Shown in pieces: positions 23,636 through 35,126 of a stretch of DNA of 64,000 nucleotides (positions are counted from its first letter, which is position 1; each line of letters starts with the position of its first letter). A program made the position numbers and the translations under genes. The notes under the pieces are model-generated. The model was not told the origin of the DNA. It searched no databases and was given only the letters and a program-made list of their open reading frames with translations. Source of the stretch: Engraulis encrasicolus (Eukaryota > Chordata > Actinopteri > Clupeiformes > Engraulidae); the NCBI RefSeq assembly GCF_034702125.1, contig NW_026945764.1, positions 493,305 to 557,304 on the forward strand. Reading direction: 5' to 3'.

Positions 23636-24037
23636 AGTAATACTATAGTAAGCCATAGTACAATTATGGTAGATTCAGAGTACTTAGAGTAATCATGACA
23701 TACCATGGTAGAACTATGATAATCATAATAATACCATAATAAACCATGGTCCATTTTCGTAAGGGATAATTTCTGAAGTGTTTTAGAGCGGCTGGCTGGG
23801 CCAGCTGCACTTTCATCCAGTTTTACCGGCTTGATGTGACCACTATGCCTCTGGGACACAGGGTTCTGGTATCAGCTATCACAGGCTCGGGTACTGGGAA
23901 CACTAGCCATGCAGGGGACCTTCTGTGAACGTCCGACTCAAGTGGTTGGTCAGCATGCAATCCGGATGTGATTGCATCGTCCCACAGAGATGGTGAACGA
24001 GTCTTACAAATAAGAACATTAGGACATGTACATTATA

Positions 24038-24887
24038 CAGTACAGGCCAAAGGTATGGACTCACCTTCTCATTTATAAATTGTCTTTATTTCCCTGTATT
24101 TTCATTGTGTATTTTCTTGCAGGGCATCAAAACTGTGCATGAACACATGGAGAATTACGTACTTACCAAAAAATATCATTCTAGCTGTTGTCCAACAGCA
24201 ATGACAGCGGTCTATCCACCTGACGTCGACACAGCACAACTGATGGCCCAACACATTTCAATAAGCTTATTTTTGTCTATTTTAAACTAAAAAGGCCCAG
24301 GCAGTCATGCCAATCCTAATTGAACATTAAAGTCCTCCAATAACTCACTAGAATTGTGGAACTGGGATTTTGAGACCTAAAACCTAGTTTTAAACCCTTG
24401 CCAATACAAGCATTTTACAGACATTTTCTTGATATGATAGAGTCACAGCCAGTTACTTGGAGAGGTCAAACCTGTGTTGGAGGGAATCTCTGGCAGGGTT
24501 TTTCACTTTTACTTTTTCTTTTTGTATCACTGTTTCACCTAGATAACCAGCTATACTGACCAAGTGACCCATTATCAGATCAAGAAAATCTTGTATTGCT
24601 TGTGTAAATTAAAATTGACTCGAATGACTGGGTATTTTCACTTGAAAATAGACAGAAAAATAAGCTTGTTGAAACATGTGGGGCCCTCAGTTTTGCTGTG
24701 TTGATTTTTTAAATGATTGTTTTATTTTTTATACATTTTCATTTTTTTTGGTAAGCAACAAATTATACATGTGTTCATGCACAGAAATAATGCCCTCTCT
24801 GAAAATGTATTATGTTCTTTAAAAAGCCACAAAAATGAAGAGAATCAATTAAATGAGAAGGTGAGTCCATACTTTTGGCCTGTACTG
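24038..24887. mobile_element. Tc1/mariner-type non-autonomous element, complete (850 bp)
   Basis: The ends are CAGTACAGGCCAAAGGTATG and CATACTTTTGGCCTGTACTG, each next to a TA dinucleotide (24036-24037, 24888-24889), with AAATGAGAAGGTGAGTCC sharing at the right. It has no intact transposase. The copy at 3894-4547 is a truncated relative. Confidence 0.88.
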
Positions 24888-24891
24888 TATG

Positions 24892-26040
24892 TCCCTGGTT
24901 TTTAGAGTGAGATGAGTGAGCCATCCCTCTACTTTACCTGAATCACCACAGCCGAAGAAAGCGTATCCATTAAGTTAGTGTTTGCGCCTTCAGTGCCACG
25001 TTATATAGCCTCCAGGCGATCTTGCCCTCAGCGCAAATTCCACCTTTCAGGGTTGATTTTACTAAAATCTTCGTCAGGTCGACAGCCAATCAGCTTTACT
25101 ACCACAGAGATGGTTCACTCATCTCAGTCTTAGAACCGGGGACATAAACATGTCCTATTAAGCGGGCTTGCGGAGCAAGGACCATGCAGAGCATGGCCCT
25201 TGCAGAGCAAGGCCCGATTATAGTAATCTCTAAGTCCTGTTTTTTATTATCGTTCTTGTGCAGGGCAGCAGTAAAATAGAAAATGGATCTCCTCCTAGGC
25301 CTTTCGAGATAGAGACACCGTTCAAACACTAAAACGACCGGCTCGGCTTGGAGATCGCGTATAGTTATAGGCTTCTCCGTGTCTCTTGTCGTTTTCCCGT
25401 TTTTGGCGATTTAGTGAAAGCCTGGGTCCCCATTCAAAACCTTCATGAACGACAGTTCCGCCACTCTAGAGATTAGAGTGTAGGAGGCTTTTTCGGTCAT
25501 ACAACATCAACCTTTAACCTAGAAGTTAGTTTGAGCGTTGTAGCGAGCTCTATGGGATGTCTCTAAATTGTGAAAGTTCATCTCCCAAACTTCCCAATAT
25601 TTTTAAATGGGCAGGGTTTGTAAACAAAACAGGCCTGGGTCTAGAGAATCCCAGTCTTTCGAAAAGTGAATTTTTAAAGAGAATCAGCGCATGCCCACCC
25701 GAGGTCATTGTGCAGGAAAAAGTAATAAACTTCATTCAACGACGTTAGAGAGATCACAAGCATGACTCCGATCTGTGAAAAGGAACGGCCAACTCCTTTT
25801 AGTTTTTTGACACGAGTTGTAAAGCAAAAAACTCATTCTCATTTTCTTCCCAGTTTAGCAGGCTCAATAATAACTGGCTTTCAGTCAATCACAACAGGTG
25901 CGCCAGTGAAGGGTTCCATTTTTTTCAACGGTCCTGTCTCAAGATTCATATTCGTTAACGAGCAGGTGCGAAAACATTCTAGAAGTCATTTGTTCAGCCT
26001 GCAATGCAATGTAAAGATAGTCTGCTGGATTCGGCATGAA
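24892..26040. other. Unassigned intronic sequence
   Basis: Between 25165 and 25215 there is a cluster of related palindromic words (TTGCGGAGCAAGG, CATGCAGAGCATGG, TTGCAGAGCAAGG). Open frames at 25557-26058 show no family motifs. No exon was recognised. Confidence 0.4.
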
Positions 26041-26045
26041 CAATT

Positions 26046-26700
26046 AGGCTTGGCTTAGTGGTAATTGCATTGCAGCTGCATTAGAGATATGGAGGTTGAG
26101 GGTCAACTCCCACCCAAAGCCATGTTGATTTTCTAAATTATATCATATGCAGCGTTCCTTGGCGGGTCGACTTAAATGCCCATGTAATCAATTAGTAGGG
26201 CTGGCAAATGTGCTGAATTACCAGAATATTGAGGTTGGGGTTCGAAACCCCAGTCAAAGCCATGTGATTTCAAATTATATCATATGGCAGTGTTCCTTGG
26301 CCAAACTTAAAATGCCAGTTGTCTTTTATTTAGTATGCATGGCAAAAGTGCTGGATTACAGTATGGAGGTTGGGGTTCGAAATCCCAGTCAAAGCCCTGT
26401 GATTTGCAAAATAAAATGCAGTGTTCCTTGGCAACTTAAATGCCATGTATGTCATTAGTATTGAATGGCAAATGTGGCTGAATTAGGGATATGGGGGTGG
26501 AGGTTCGAACCCCAGTCGAAGCCCTGTTGCTTTTCAAAATGAGATCTATGCAGTGTCCTTAGCCAACTCAAATCATCAGTATTTGTATGTAATTTAATAT
26601 CAATGGAAGGGGTTGGATTACAGATCTGGAGGTTTGAGTTCTACTCCGCTCCAAGCCATGTGATTGTTCAAATTGCGTGTTCCTAGCCAACTTTAAAACA
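26046..26700 (+). repeat. Tandem array of tRNA-like B-box units (about 133 bp x 5)
   Basis: The first unit has a tRNA-like head with A box TGGCTTAGTGG (26051-26061). A T-arm/B-box-like segment recurs near 26092, 26231, 26366, 26493 and 26627, the best being GGGGTTCGAAACCCCAGTC, each followed by AAGCC(A/C)TGT and GTGTTCCTTGGCCAA-type sequence. Spacing is 127-139 bp. It appears to be a SINE whose body became a minisatellite. Confidence 0.78.
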
Positions 26701-29190
26701 TGTATGTATTTAGTATACCCCAAAACGCAGGGGGCTTCAAACAACTTTCCAAGATGGCTGACATCCACGGATGGCCTGAATTGTTTGGCCCATAAAACTT
26801 TGACTGGGTGGATCGGAGTTTTCAAGATTCTTTTAGCTTGTTTTCTAATAGTATTTGTTTCATCTCTGCCCCAAAAGGCAAGCCGGCTTCCAGCATTTTC
26901 TGTGAGAATGATTTTAGTGTTTGTCCCATTCCACCCATGCCTGACAAATGACACAAATCTTTCCCCTAGATTGGGCTACTGATTCATAGATGTTTTGAGT
27001 TTATATCTTATGTTTTGAAGATAATATTAACTGTAATGTGGTACTCTGTAGGCGGAGATTGATTTTTACATGTTCAAGCTGAATTGATTTTTACATATTC
27101 AAGCTCAATTATCTCCTATACTGTAACAGGAATGTTCATGCTGACACTTTAATAGACATCCCATAACTGTGAGCTTTCAGTTGATACCAAGTGTTTGTCC
27201 GTGGCCGCCTTTATGGTTGCTGAGATTATCACAATTTTCTGTCTATTCTGTCTTTCTATTACACAAAATAACGGAATTTCTTCGTAAAATAGCTCATAAA
27301 AGTCAATCAAAAACGCGTCAGCTTATACCCTGACATGTCTGGACTTTTCAGAATTGCCTCCCAGACTATTGTGTGGAAATGGCCAAAATACCTTGTCTGA
27401 AGGGATGATGGATCCTGGTTCATCATCTTCTGAGGCACATTTCTCCGTATCGGTGACGCTGGTCCTTTTTCCATTATTCTACAAATGAGCAAAAAGCACT
27501 CATGTAACACAACTACCTGTCAGGGTCACAATTTCATCATTCTCTTTCCATGTAATGTGGAAAGGTAAAAATCACTCCTCCAAATCAGATCCTTTATACA
27601 CCATGCATAGTGCATATTGTGTGCAGGCTATGTTGTTTGTTGATTTCATTCTTTATCGACATGAAATGCATGTTTCCAGTCAGTGTGTGTACATTGTGTG
27701 GTGTGATATTAAAAGCGCTTTTTAAGAAAGCTTTCTTTTTCATTTCCTCACTAAATCAGCATCATTTATGGTATAGCTAGTCACAGTGCAGCTGATAAGA
27801 ATGACATGAGTATACAAAGTAAAAAAACATCCTATGGTAATAATAACCATAATTGCATAACGATATGGATCCCTATGGTATGCATAAATGAACATAGACG
27901 TAGGTGACCAATAGCGGAGACCTTTTACTTTGAATCACGTGCCTTTTTTGTCCAGTAAGACTGAGGCCAGTCAGAGGTCCTGGCACGCTCTCACTGCTTT
28001 TCATATGCTAATCACTGGGCCATTGAACTCATTCGGGATGAAGCAGTTCTGCCCACGCTAAGCAGTGTGCATGCCCACAGCATCCCGCGTGAAGCATCCT
28101 GGTTAGAATTTCTGTCCAGGACGCGGCATATGACTTCGGCGCCGCATTAATCGCGGTAACAGATTTTCTGCTGAGCAGCGAGGCAGTCACTTCAGAGCAA
28201 CTGCGCTGACATGGGACCTCCTCTGTGATGTGAGAAATCTGCCCTGATTGGTGTTCATCTAGCTCCTATGATTCACGTGTGTGTTGTTGAACGTGCTTGC
28301 CTAATTTCTACATACTGAAATGCACTTCATGCTCAAATGCCCAATACATCCATATGGTCGTACAACCCACTTTTGACAATAAGTCAAGTCAAGTCAAGTC
28401 TTTACATGTGATGGTCATACAAGGAATTGAAATTACGTTTCTTACTTTCCAATGCAGACATAGACATAGACTTTAGGTAAAGACATAAACAGTTAGACAT
28501 CACAGCTGCGGCAGAAATTGAGAGACCACCTTGAAATTAGCAGTTTCATTCTATGAACTACTGACAACATTTCCAACTGTTTAAACTTAGGAAGTTCAGA
28601 TATCAATGTTTTGTGGAATGACCCTGGATTTTCATCACAGCTTTCATGCAGGTTGCTAAACACACAACGATGGCCTATATGCCCTGCCATAGGCTCGGTA
28701 CGTCTCTGCTGTCTTGGAAGTATGATGTTATTTTGTATGTGTAGTAAATAAAATAAAAAACATGCAAACGATCCTGGCGTCAGATAATATTTAAATGGTC
28801 CACCTTTGCCATTTCTTAAAGGAATGTATCATGTTGATGATTAGTTAATAAAAACCCTGATAATCTGCATACTAATCCAACACTATTCCACTCGGCTACC
28901 TGTTGAGTCTCTAATCGTAAAATTTGACGGTCTAAAAGAAAATGTGCTGTCTGGCATATATTCTTTCAAAAGGGACACTATTCACACACATGAGGTAAGA
29001 CACAGGTCACCAAGAACACCATGGGGATTTGTAACTCCTCCACTTCGAGGAATGAAACAAATGCAGCATACTATGCCGCCACCATGTTTCTTCTATGGCT
29101 CAAAAGCTCAAAAGACAAGCCCACTTATGGACTGTCTTATAGCTTTGAGCCGTAGAGGTAAACATTGTGGAAGTGTGAATTTAACAAGAA
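26701..29190. other. Unassigned intronic sequence
   Basis: A short near-duplicate (GATTGATTTTTACAT...TTCAAGCT, about 27057-27105) and an (AAGTC)n run at 28381-28400 are the only repeats I can define. A pair of NLR-type splice sites or cassette exons was looked for and not found. Confidence 0.4.
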
Positions 29191-29295
29191 CTGTTTCTGG
29201 CAGAAAAACGCTTTAGTTAAAGGCATTTTCCTGCCAGATACAGTTGCGCTTGTTAAACTCACTAAAACAGGACAGCAGGTGTTGCTTACCATTAA

Positions 29296-29408
29296 TGTTG
29301 CTGTGAGGAGGCCCTTGGCTGGTGAAGTTAGGTGGCTCAGGTTTGGATCTGTCTGTTTTTGCTGGACACACAACTCTCTGTAGGGACCTGGTCTTATCTC
29401 CCATGCCA
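29296..29408 (-). pseudogene. NLR cassette exon copy 10 (type A), indel-bearing
   Basis: It resembles the clean 114-bp cassette exons, retaining the acceptor end (CCATGCCACTAAG on plus) and the ACAGATCCAAACCTGAG-type core. The donor region is altered (TTACCATTAATG where ACATACCG is expected) and the frame is broken by small indels. It has type-A flanks. It lies in the low-quality stretch, so the breaks may be sequencing errors rather than mutations. Confidence 0.6.
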
Positions 29409-29557
29409 CTAAGCAAACACAGAAAAACATGTGGAGAAACTGCAGTTCCGAGTATGGATTTGGATCTTGGAGTATTCAGTCAGTGAAATGTTGCAATTCC
29501 GCTGCGATTTAAAGGGTAAACTCTCCAATCAAAATAGGAGTGAATGAAATAAATATG

Positions 29558-29649
29558 AAAAAAAGAGACGGTCCGCACACTTGGTGTGCTCCAGGTTTAT
29601 TAACCACAACGTTCGACATGCAGTCTGGTTTCGTCAGGTGTAGTATATT
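29558..29649 (-). mobile_element. Short insertion with hammerhead-like core (about 92 bp)
   Basis: The equivalent intron positions in the other type-A copies (for example 34530-34545) lack this segment. The flanks repeat ATGAAATAAATATG / ATGAAAATTAATATG (29544-29557, 29650-29664), as expected for a target duplication of about 14 bp. On the minus strand it contains CTGACGA, then GAC-TGCAT-GTC and GAACGTTG, a hammerhead-like order with one A missing from the GAAA box. It is probably a retrotransposed Penelope-type fragment. Confidence 0.55.
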
Positions 29650-30143
29650 ATGAAAATTAATATGTCAACTCTAGATGCCAGCTGGGCTCATAGGGCTCGC
29701 CATTCTCATTGCTAGCTTGAGGTAAATTTGCACTGCCATACTCAGGAAAATGTTGCAAGTAATGAGAAAGGTCATTTCACTACCCGGAAAGGGGTAAAAC
29801 AAAGCTATTTGGAAAAAGGGACAGAGCATTTACCTGTAAATCTAACTTATTTTCAAAATCAATGTGAATGTGAATATAAATCTACAGATTGTATCTAAAT
29901 GGAATTTTAGGTAAAATGGTAAATTCCAAATTTTGGGGTCGAACATTAAGTATGTGAGCAGATTCATAATGGAAAAATGAAATCCACTGGGGGAACGGAT
30001 GCATTATGAACTTCCAGGCTTTGAGGGAGAGCAAAATACTTGTCTTTTTCTGTAAAGGGTGATTTCATGTACTTACTTTTGGAATCCCCTGTGACAGTAC
30101 AAGTTAGACTAAAATCAGTTGCCACTTTCCACTTTAACCATAC

Positions 30144-30252
30144 GTTGCTGTGAGGAGGTGTGGCTCTTTGAGTTAAAGTGGCTCAGTTTGGATCTGTCTG
30201 TCCTTGCTGGACATAAACTCGCTGTAGGGGACCTGGTCCCCTCTCCATGCCA
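30144..30252 (-). pseudogene. NLR cassette exon copy 9 (type B), indel-bearing
   Basis: It aligns with the clean exon at 35013-35126 but is about 5 bp shorter, with scattered single-base losses that break the frame. The right-hand flank on the plus strand (GAGTGAGTGAAACTACT) is type B. A leftover of another cassette's acceptor side (CCATGCAACTAATGCACAG) lies near 30413. Confidence 0.6.
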
Positions 30253-31122
30253 CTAAGCAACACAGGAACAATGTGGAGCAACGACAGTTTCGAGTGAGTG
30301 AAACTACTGGGCCACTTCAGTCATAAAGTTGCAAACGTATGGGGTGATTCTTGCTTGGCAAGTCAAGTTAATACATCTACTTTACCAAAGAGCAGTGAGT
30401 GAGATGCCAACTCCATGCAACTAATGCACAGACAATATGTGGAGAAAAACTTTTTTCACAGTTAGAGTATGGATTTTGGATCTGGGAGTATCAGTTCAGT
30501 GAATGTTGCAACTTCCGCGCGGATTACGAGGGTTAAACTCTCAAGCAAAATATGGAGCACTGCTGGATGGCTATAGGGGCATACCGGGAAATGCACCCGG
30601 TGGACCTGACGTGTATTTAATTACTTTTTCTTCAGGCCAAACCAGTAAAACACGTTAGCAGGCCCTCTGTCTTCATGCCGGGCACTCTGTAACATGCACT
30701 TTGTCCAAGTCCAAAGAGATTCTGATACTTCGATCAATACTTAATGAAGTAGATTCTAATATTACACTTTCGGGAAACTAGTGCCAGGCTGTTTTATTCT
30801 GGGGGTATATGTAGCGTTAACTGGACTATGTTATAGTCATTTTTCAAAAAGTCAAATTCCTACAGAAAGTTGAATAGGGACACAGAGTTTGGGCAATTTA
30901 TGTAAAACAATAGCTCCCGTTTTATTTGGTGTTATTATGAACTGTTATTTTGGGAAGAATTTGCAAACAAAAACGGTGTGTGGCATATTTTAGATTAAGG
31001 ACGCAGTTTTATTTCCTACTTTCTGCCTTTCCGTTGCTGGGTTTAAGTTAAAAGCGGTTTCTGCCGAATACAGTTGCTTGTTAAACTACTAAAACATTTG
31101 ACAGACCGGTGTTGCTTACTAC

Positions 31123-31236
31123 CGTTGCTCGTGAGTCAGGCTATGGCTGGGTTGAACTTAGGTGGCTCAGGTTTGGATCTGTGTCCTTGCGTAACACCAA
31201 ACTCTCTGTAGGTGACCTGGTGTCCTCTCCATGCCA
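31123..31236 (-). pseudogene. NLR cassette exon copy 8 (type A), indel-bearing
   Basis: It has donor-side ACCGTTGCTCGTGAG and acceptor-side CCATGCCACTAAG, as in the clean copies, and the expected overall length of 114 bp, but compensating insertions and deletions disturb the frame in the middle. The flanks are type A. Confidence 0.6.
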
Positions 31237-31517
31237 CTAAGCAACAAGACAACAATGTGGAGGAAATACGTTCAGAGTATGGATTTTGGATCTTGGAGAT
31301 TCAGTCAGTGAAATGTTCAAATTCCGCTGCGGATTTAAGAGGGTTAAAACCTTCACTCAAAATATAGATGTGTATGAATAAATATGTCAACTCTAGCGGG
31401 AGCTGGTCTCAACGGGCTCCATGTCCCGAAATTGCTAGCTTGGAGGTAAAAATTGACACTGTAATTCAGGGAAATGGTTGAAAGAATGAGAAAGGTAAAA
31501 CACATCATTTCACTCAA

Positions 31518-31610
31518 GGGGGGGGGGGGGGGTTGGGGGGGGGGGGGCTGTTCCCTTCCCTCTCCCTTTCTTTCTTCTTGGGGTGGGGGGGGGGGGGGGG
31601 GGGGGGGAAA
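31518..31610. repeat. Poly-G-rich insertion in a cassette intron
   Basis: Two long G runs surround a CTTCCCTCTCCC pyrimidine stretch. The other copies of this intron go directly from TCACTCAAGG to AAAG (for example 34655-34668), so about 85 bp are extra here. Either a real G-quadruplex-prone insertion or a read artefact. Confidence 0.7.
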
Positions 31611-31954
31611 GGGGTAAACAAAGCTTATTGAAAAATGAGCAGTAGCACTTTAAAGGTAAAACTAAATTATTTTCCAATCACATGTAAAACTTGAATATGC
31701 ATCTAAAGATGTAGATACATGGAATTTCAATTGTAAATGGTAAATTCCCATTTTGGGTCGAAATTAAGTATTGAGGCAAGATTCCTAAGAGAATGAAAGC
31801 CACTGGAGTACATAGCATTATGAACTCTACATGCTATGAGGAGAGCACACTAACTTATCTTTTTTTCTGTAATGGGTGATCATGTACTAATTGTGGACTA
31901 CCATGACAGTACAAGTTATGACTAAAATCAAGTTGCCAACTTCACTTTAACATA

Positions 31955-32067
31955 CGTTGCTCGTGAGGAGGCTCCTTGGCTCTTTGAAGTTCGGTGGGTC
32001 AGGTTTGGATCTGTCGTCCTTGTTGACACACACTCTCTGTCGGTGACCGGCTCTTCTCTCCATGCCA
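31955..32067 (-). pseudogene. NLR cassette exon copy 7 (type B), indel-bearing
   Basis: It carries most of the cassette coding core and both exon ends, with one base lost at the donor (CATACG for CATACCG) and several indels. Its downstream flank (CTTGACCACTGTACAATC) is type B and nearly identical to that of the clean copy at 35013. Confidence 0.62.
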
Positions 32068-32512
32068 CTAAGCACCACAGACAACAATGTGGAGAAAACT
32101 GCAGGTCGGCGTGAGGAAACTAACTTGACCACTGTACAATCAATAAATGTTGCGAATCTGGGGTGAATTTCTTGCTTGGGCAAGTCCATTTAATAAATAT
32201 ACTTTACCAAGAGCAGTGAACAGTGAGACTCACTAGGCAAGCCACTCAACCTTAATCGCCAGGTAACACTACATGTTTTTGAGCTAATACAGAATTGTCC
32301 AAGTTTTAACAAATAAAAGAATAATGAGTTTTCGAGGTAAAAACCAAACCAATTTTTGTGAATCTTGTTTTTTATTGAACATATACAATATTAGACAGAA
32401 AAACATTTCCTTATCATGAAAAATTGATAAGGGACACTGCCTTATTGTGATTATAAATATATTTTATTTTAAATGCACTAAAACAGGACCAGGCAGGGTT
32501 GCTTAAACATAC

Positions 32513-32619
32513 CGTGCTCGTAAGGAGCTCTGGCGGGTTGACGTTAGTGGCTCAGGTTTGGATCTGTCTGGCTGCTGACACACAACTCTCTGTAGGTGAC
32601 CCTGTGGTCCTCTCATGCA
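32513..32619 (-). pseudogene. NLR cassette exon copy 6 (type A), indel-bearing
   Basis: It is about 7 bp shorter than the 114-bp consensus. The donor side ACATACCG is intact; the middle and the acceptor side have single-base losses. The sequence just before it (ACTAAAACAGGACCAGGCAG) matches that before the clean copy at 35576. Confidence 0.62.
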
Positions 32620-33270
32620 CTAAGCAACACAGGCAAACATGTGGAGGAAACTGCAGTTCAGAGTATGGTTTTGGATCTTGGAGTTTCAGTCAGTGGACAT
32701 GTTGCAATCCGTGGCGTATTTTAAGAGGGTTAAACTCTCAATCAAAATATGAGTGTAATGAAATTAACTATGTCAACTCTAAGCTGACAGCTGGTCTCCT
32801 AGGGCTCCCTGTCAATTGCTAGGCTTGGAGGTAAAATTTGCATTGCCATACTCAGGGAATGATTTGAAAGTACATGAGAAAGGAAAAAACAACAACCATT
32901 AGTCACTCAAGGAAAGGCTAAACAAAGTTATTTGACAAATGGAGAGTAAGCACTTTAAAATTTGTAAAACCTAAAATGTATTTCAAATCACATGTGAAAT
33001 GTTGAATATGAATCTAAAGATTGTATCTAACAGGATTTTAATGTAAATGGTAAATTTCCGCGTAATTTTGGGTCGAAATTAAGTATGAGGCACGATTCGG
33101 TAATGAAACTGAAAGATCACTGGAAGTACCGGAAGACATATGAAACTCCTACAGCTGAGGAGGCAAAATAACTTATCTTTTTTCTGTATTGGGTTATTTC
33201 ATGTACTACTTTTGGAATCATGACAGGACAAGATGACTAAAATCAAGTTGCCAATTTCCACTTTAACATA

Positions 33271-33377
33271 CGTTGCTCGTTTGGGAGGACTGTGGCTCTT
33301 GAAGTTAGGGCGCTCAGGTTGGATCTGTCGTCTTGCTGAGAATAACTCTCTGTAGGTGACCCTGTCCCATCCAGCCA
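33271..33377 (-). pseudogene. NLR cassette exon copy 5 (type B), indel-bearing
   Basis: It is about 107 bp and frame-broken, with donor CATACG lacking one C. The flanks are type B (TTTCTTGCTTGGGCCAAG). A cassette remnant consisting only of the acceptor side (CCATGCCACTAAGCAA) follows at 33549-33565. Confidence 0.6.
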
Positions 33378-34278
33378 CTAAAGGCAACAACCAGAGCAAC
33401 AATGTGGAGAAACTACAGTTGAGTGAGTGAAATACTGGACCCACTGTACAGTCAAAAATGTTGCAAATTTTAAATGTTGAATTTCTTGCTTGGGCCAAGT
33501 TCAATTTAATAATATACTTTACCAAGAGAAGGAGTGAGAGTGCCAATCCATGCCACTAAGCAAAAGACAACAATGTGTAGAAACTACAATTCAGAGTATG
33601 GATTTTTGGATCTTGCGAGTATCAGTCAGTGGCCAGTTGCAATTCCGTGCGGATTTAAAGGGTTAAACTCTCAATCCAAAATATGAGCACTGCGGAACTG
33701 CCATAGGGCCTTACGGCAAATGCCCCCCCCCGGTGGCCTGGTGTATTTATTACTTTTTTATCAGGCCAAAAACCCCGTACAAAACGTTAAGCAGGTGGGG
33801 GGGACACCACTCTGTCTTCCCTGCAGGCCACTTTCAGTAACATTCACGTTGTCCAAGTACAAAGAAGAGGTTCTGATACTTCAATACAACGGTTCAAAGG
33901 AGTAGATTCTTATTATATACCCTTAACTAGTGGCAGGCAGTTTTATTCTGGTGGGTACATGTATGCGTATACTGGACTATGTATAGTCATTTTTCAAAAA
34001 GTAAAATTCCTACAAGAAAGTTAAAATATGACAGAGGTGCAATTTAAGTAAAAAACAATATGATCCAGTTTTATTTGGTGTATTTATTGAACATGTTTAT
34101 GAAGAATTTGCAAACAAAAACGGTGTGGTGCATGATGGTAGATGTAAGGACGCACCCCTTTTATTTCCTACTTTCTGCCGCTCAGTTGCAGTGTTTAAGT
34201 TAAAGCGTTTTCTGCCAGAATACAGTTGCTTGTGTTAAATTCACTAAAACAGGGCCAGGCAGCTGGCGCTTAACATAC

Positions 34279-34392
34279 CGTTGCTCATGGGGAGGCTCCG
34301 CCTCTTTGAAGTCAGGTGGTTCAGGTTTGGATCTGTCTGTCCTTGCTGACACACAGCTCTCTGTAGGTGACCCTGATCTCAGCTCCATGCCA
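34279..34392 (-). CDS. NLR gene: N-terminal cassette exon copy 4 (type A), intact
   Basis: This 114-bp exon has an acceptor TTGCTTAG|T and a donor CAACG|GTATGT on the minus strand. It encodes a 38-residue unit beginning GMELRSGSPTESCVSARTD and ending EAEPPHEQ. It starts with the third base and ends after the second base of a codon, so it can join to another cassette or to 12067-12130 in frame. SPTESCVS resembles the GSPxxSCVSMKSD motif that precedes FISNA-NACHT in many fish NLRC3-like proteins. The unit is Ser/Pro-rich and probably disordered; its function is unknown. Confidence 0.85.
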
Positions 34393-35012
34393 CTAAGCAA
34401 CAGACAACAATGTGGAGAAACTACAATTCAGAGTATGAAGTATTGGATCTTGGAGTATTCAGTCAGTGAAATGTTGCAATTCCGCTGCGGATTTAAGAGG
34501 GTTAAACTCTCAATCAAAATATGAGTGTAATGAAATAAATATGTCAACTCTAGCTGCCAGCTGGTCTCATAGGACTCCATGTCAATTGCTATCTTAAAGG
34601 TAAAATTTGCACTGCCATACTTGAAAGTACATGAGAAAGGTAAAACGCAATCATTTCACTCAAGGAAAGCTTATTTGAAAAATGGGACAGTAGCACTTTA
34701 AATGTAAATCTAAATTATTTTCAAATCAAATGTGAAATGTTGAATATAAATCTAAAGATTGTATCTAAAATGGAATTTTAATGTAAATGGTAAATTCCAA
34801 TTTTGGGGTGAAATTAAGTATTGAGGCAAGATTCATAATGGAAATGAAAGATCAATGGAGTACCGAAATGCATTACGAACTCTACAGGCTTTGAGGAGAG
34901 CAAAATAACTTGTCTTTTTTCTGTAATGGGTGATTTCATGTACTACTTCTGGAATCCCATGACAGTACAAGTTATGACTGAAATCAAGTTGGCAACTTCC
35001 ACTTTAACATAC

Positions 35013-35126
35013 CGTTGCTCGTGAGGAGGCTCTGGCTCTTTGAAGTCAGGTGGCTCAGGTTTGGATCTGTCTGTCCTTGCTGACACACAACTCTCTGTAG
35101 GTGACCCTGATCTCCTCTCCATGCCA
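35013..35126 (-). CDS. NLR gene: N-terminal cassette exon copy 3 (type B), intact
   Basis: This 114-bp exon has the same splice sites as copy 4 (CTTAG|T, CAACG|GTATGT). It encodes GMERRSGSPTESCVSARTD...EPEPPHEQ. The protein is the same as that of the copy at 35576-35689, although the flanking introns differ, so selection or recent conversion has kept the coding part uniform. Symmetric phase lets it be skipped or repeated without frameshift. Confidence 0.87.

Larger units (their letters stand above)
22424..23770. mobile_element. ACCATGG-rich foldback element cluster
   Basis: Dense palindromic AACCATGGTT / AACTATGG words occur from 22424 to about 23230 and again at 23636-23770, with boundary motifs TTTTCGTAAGGG near 23171-23190 and 23753-23764. 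Related words to the left of 19807 (TTAACTATGATT, GGTTTGACTATG) show that the CAGTGTTTCCC element inserted into it. Two other repeats sit inside. The family is a palindromic non-autonomous DNA element; no ORF is present. Confidence 0.7.

Noticed and set aside
28381..28400. Direct repeats of AAGTC as a possible CRISPR-like or regulatory array
   Set aside because: A short simple repeat with no spacers, in a eukaryotic genome.
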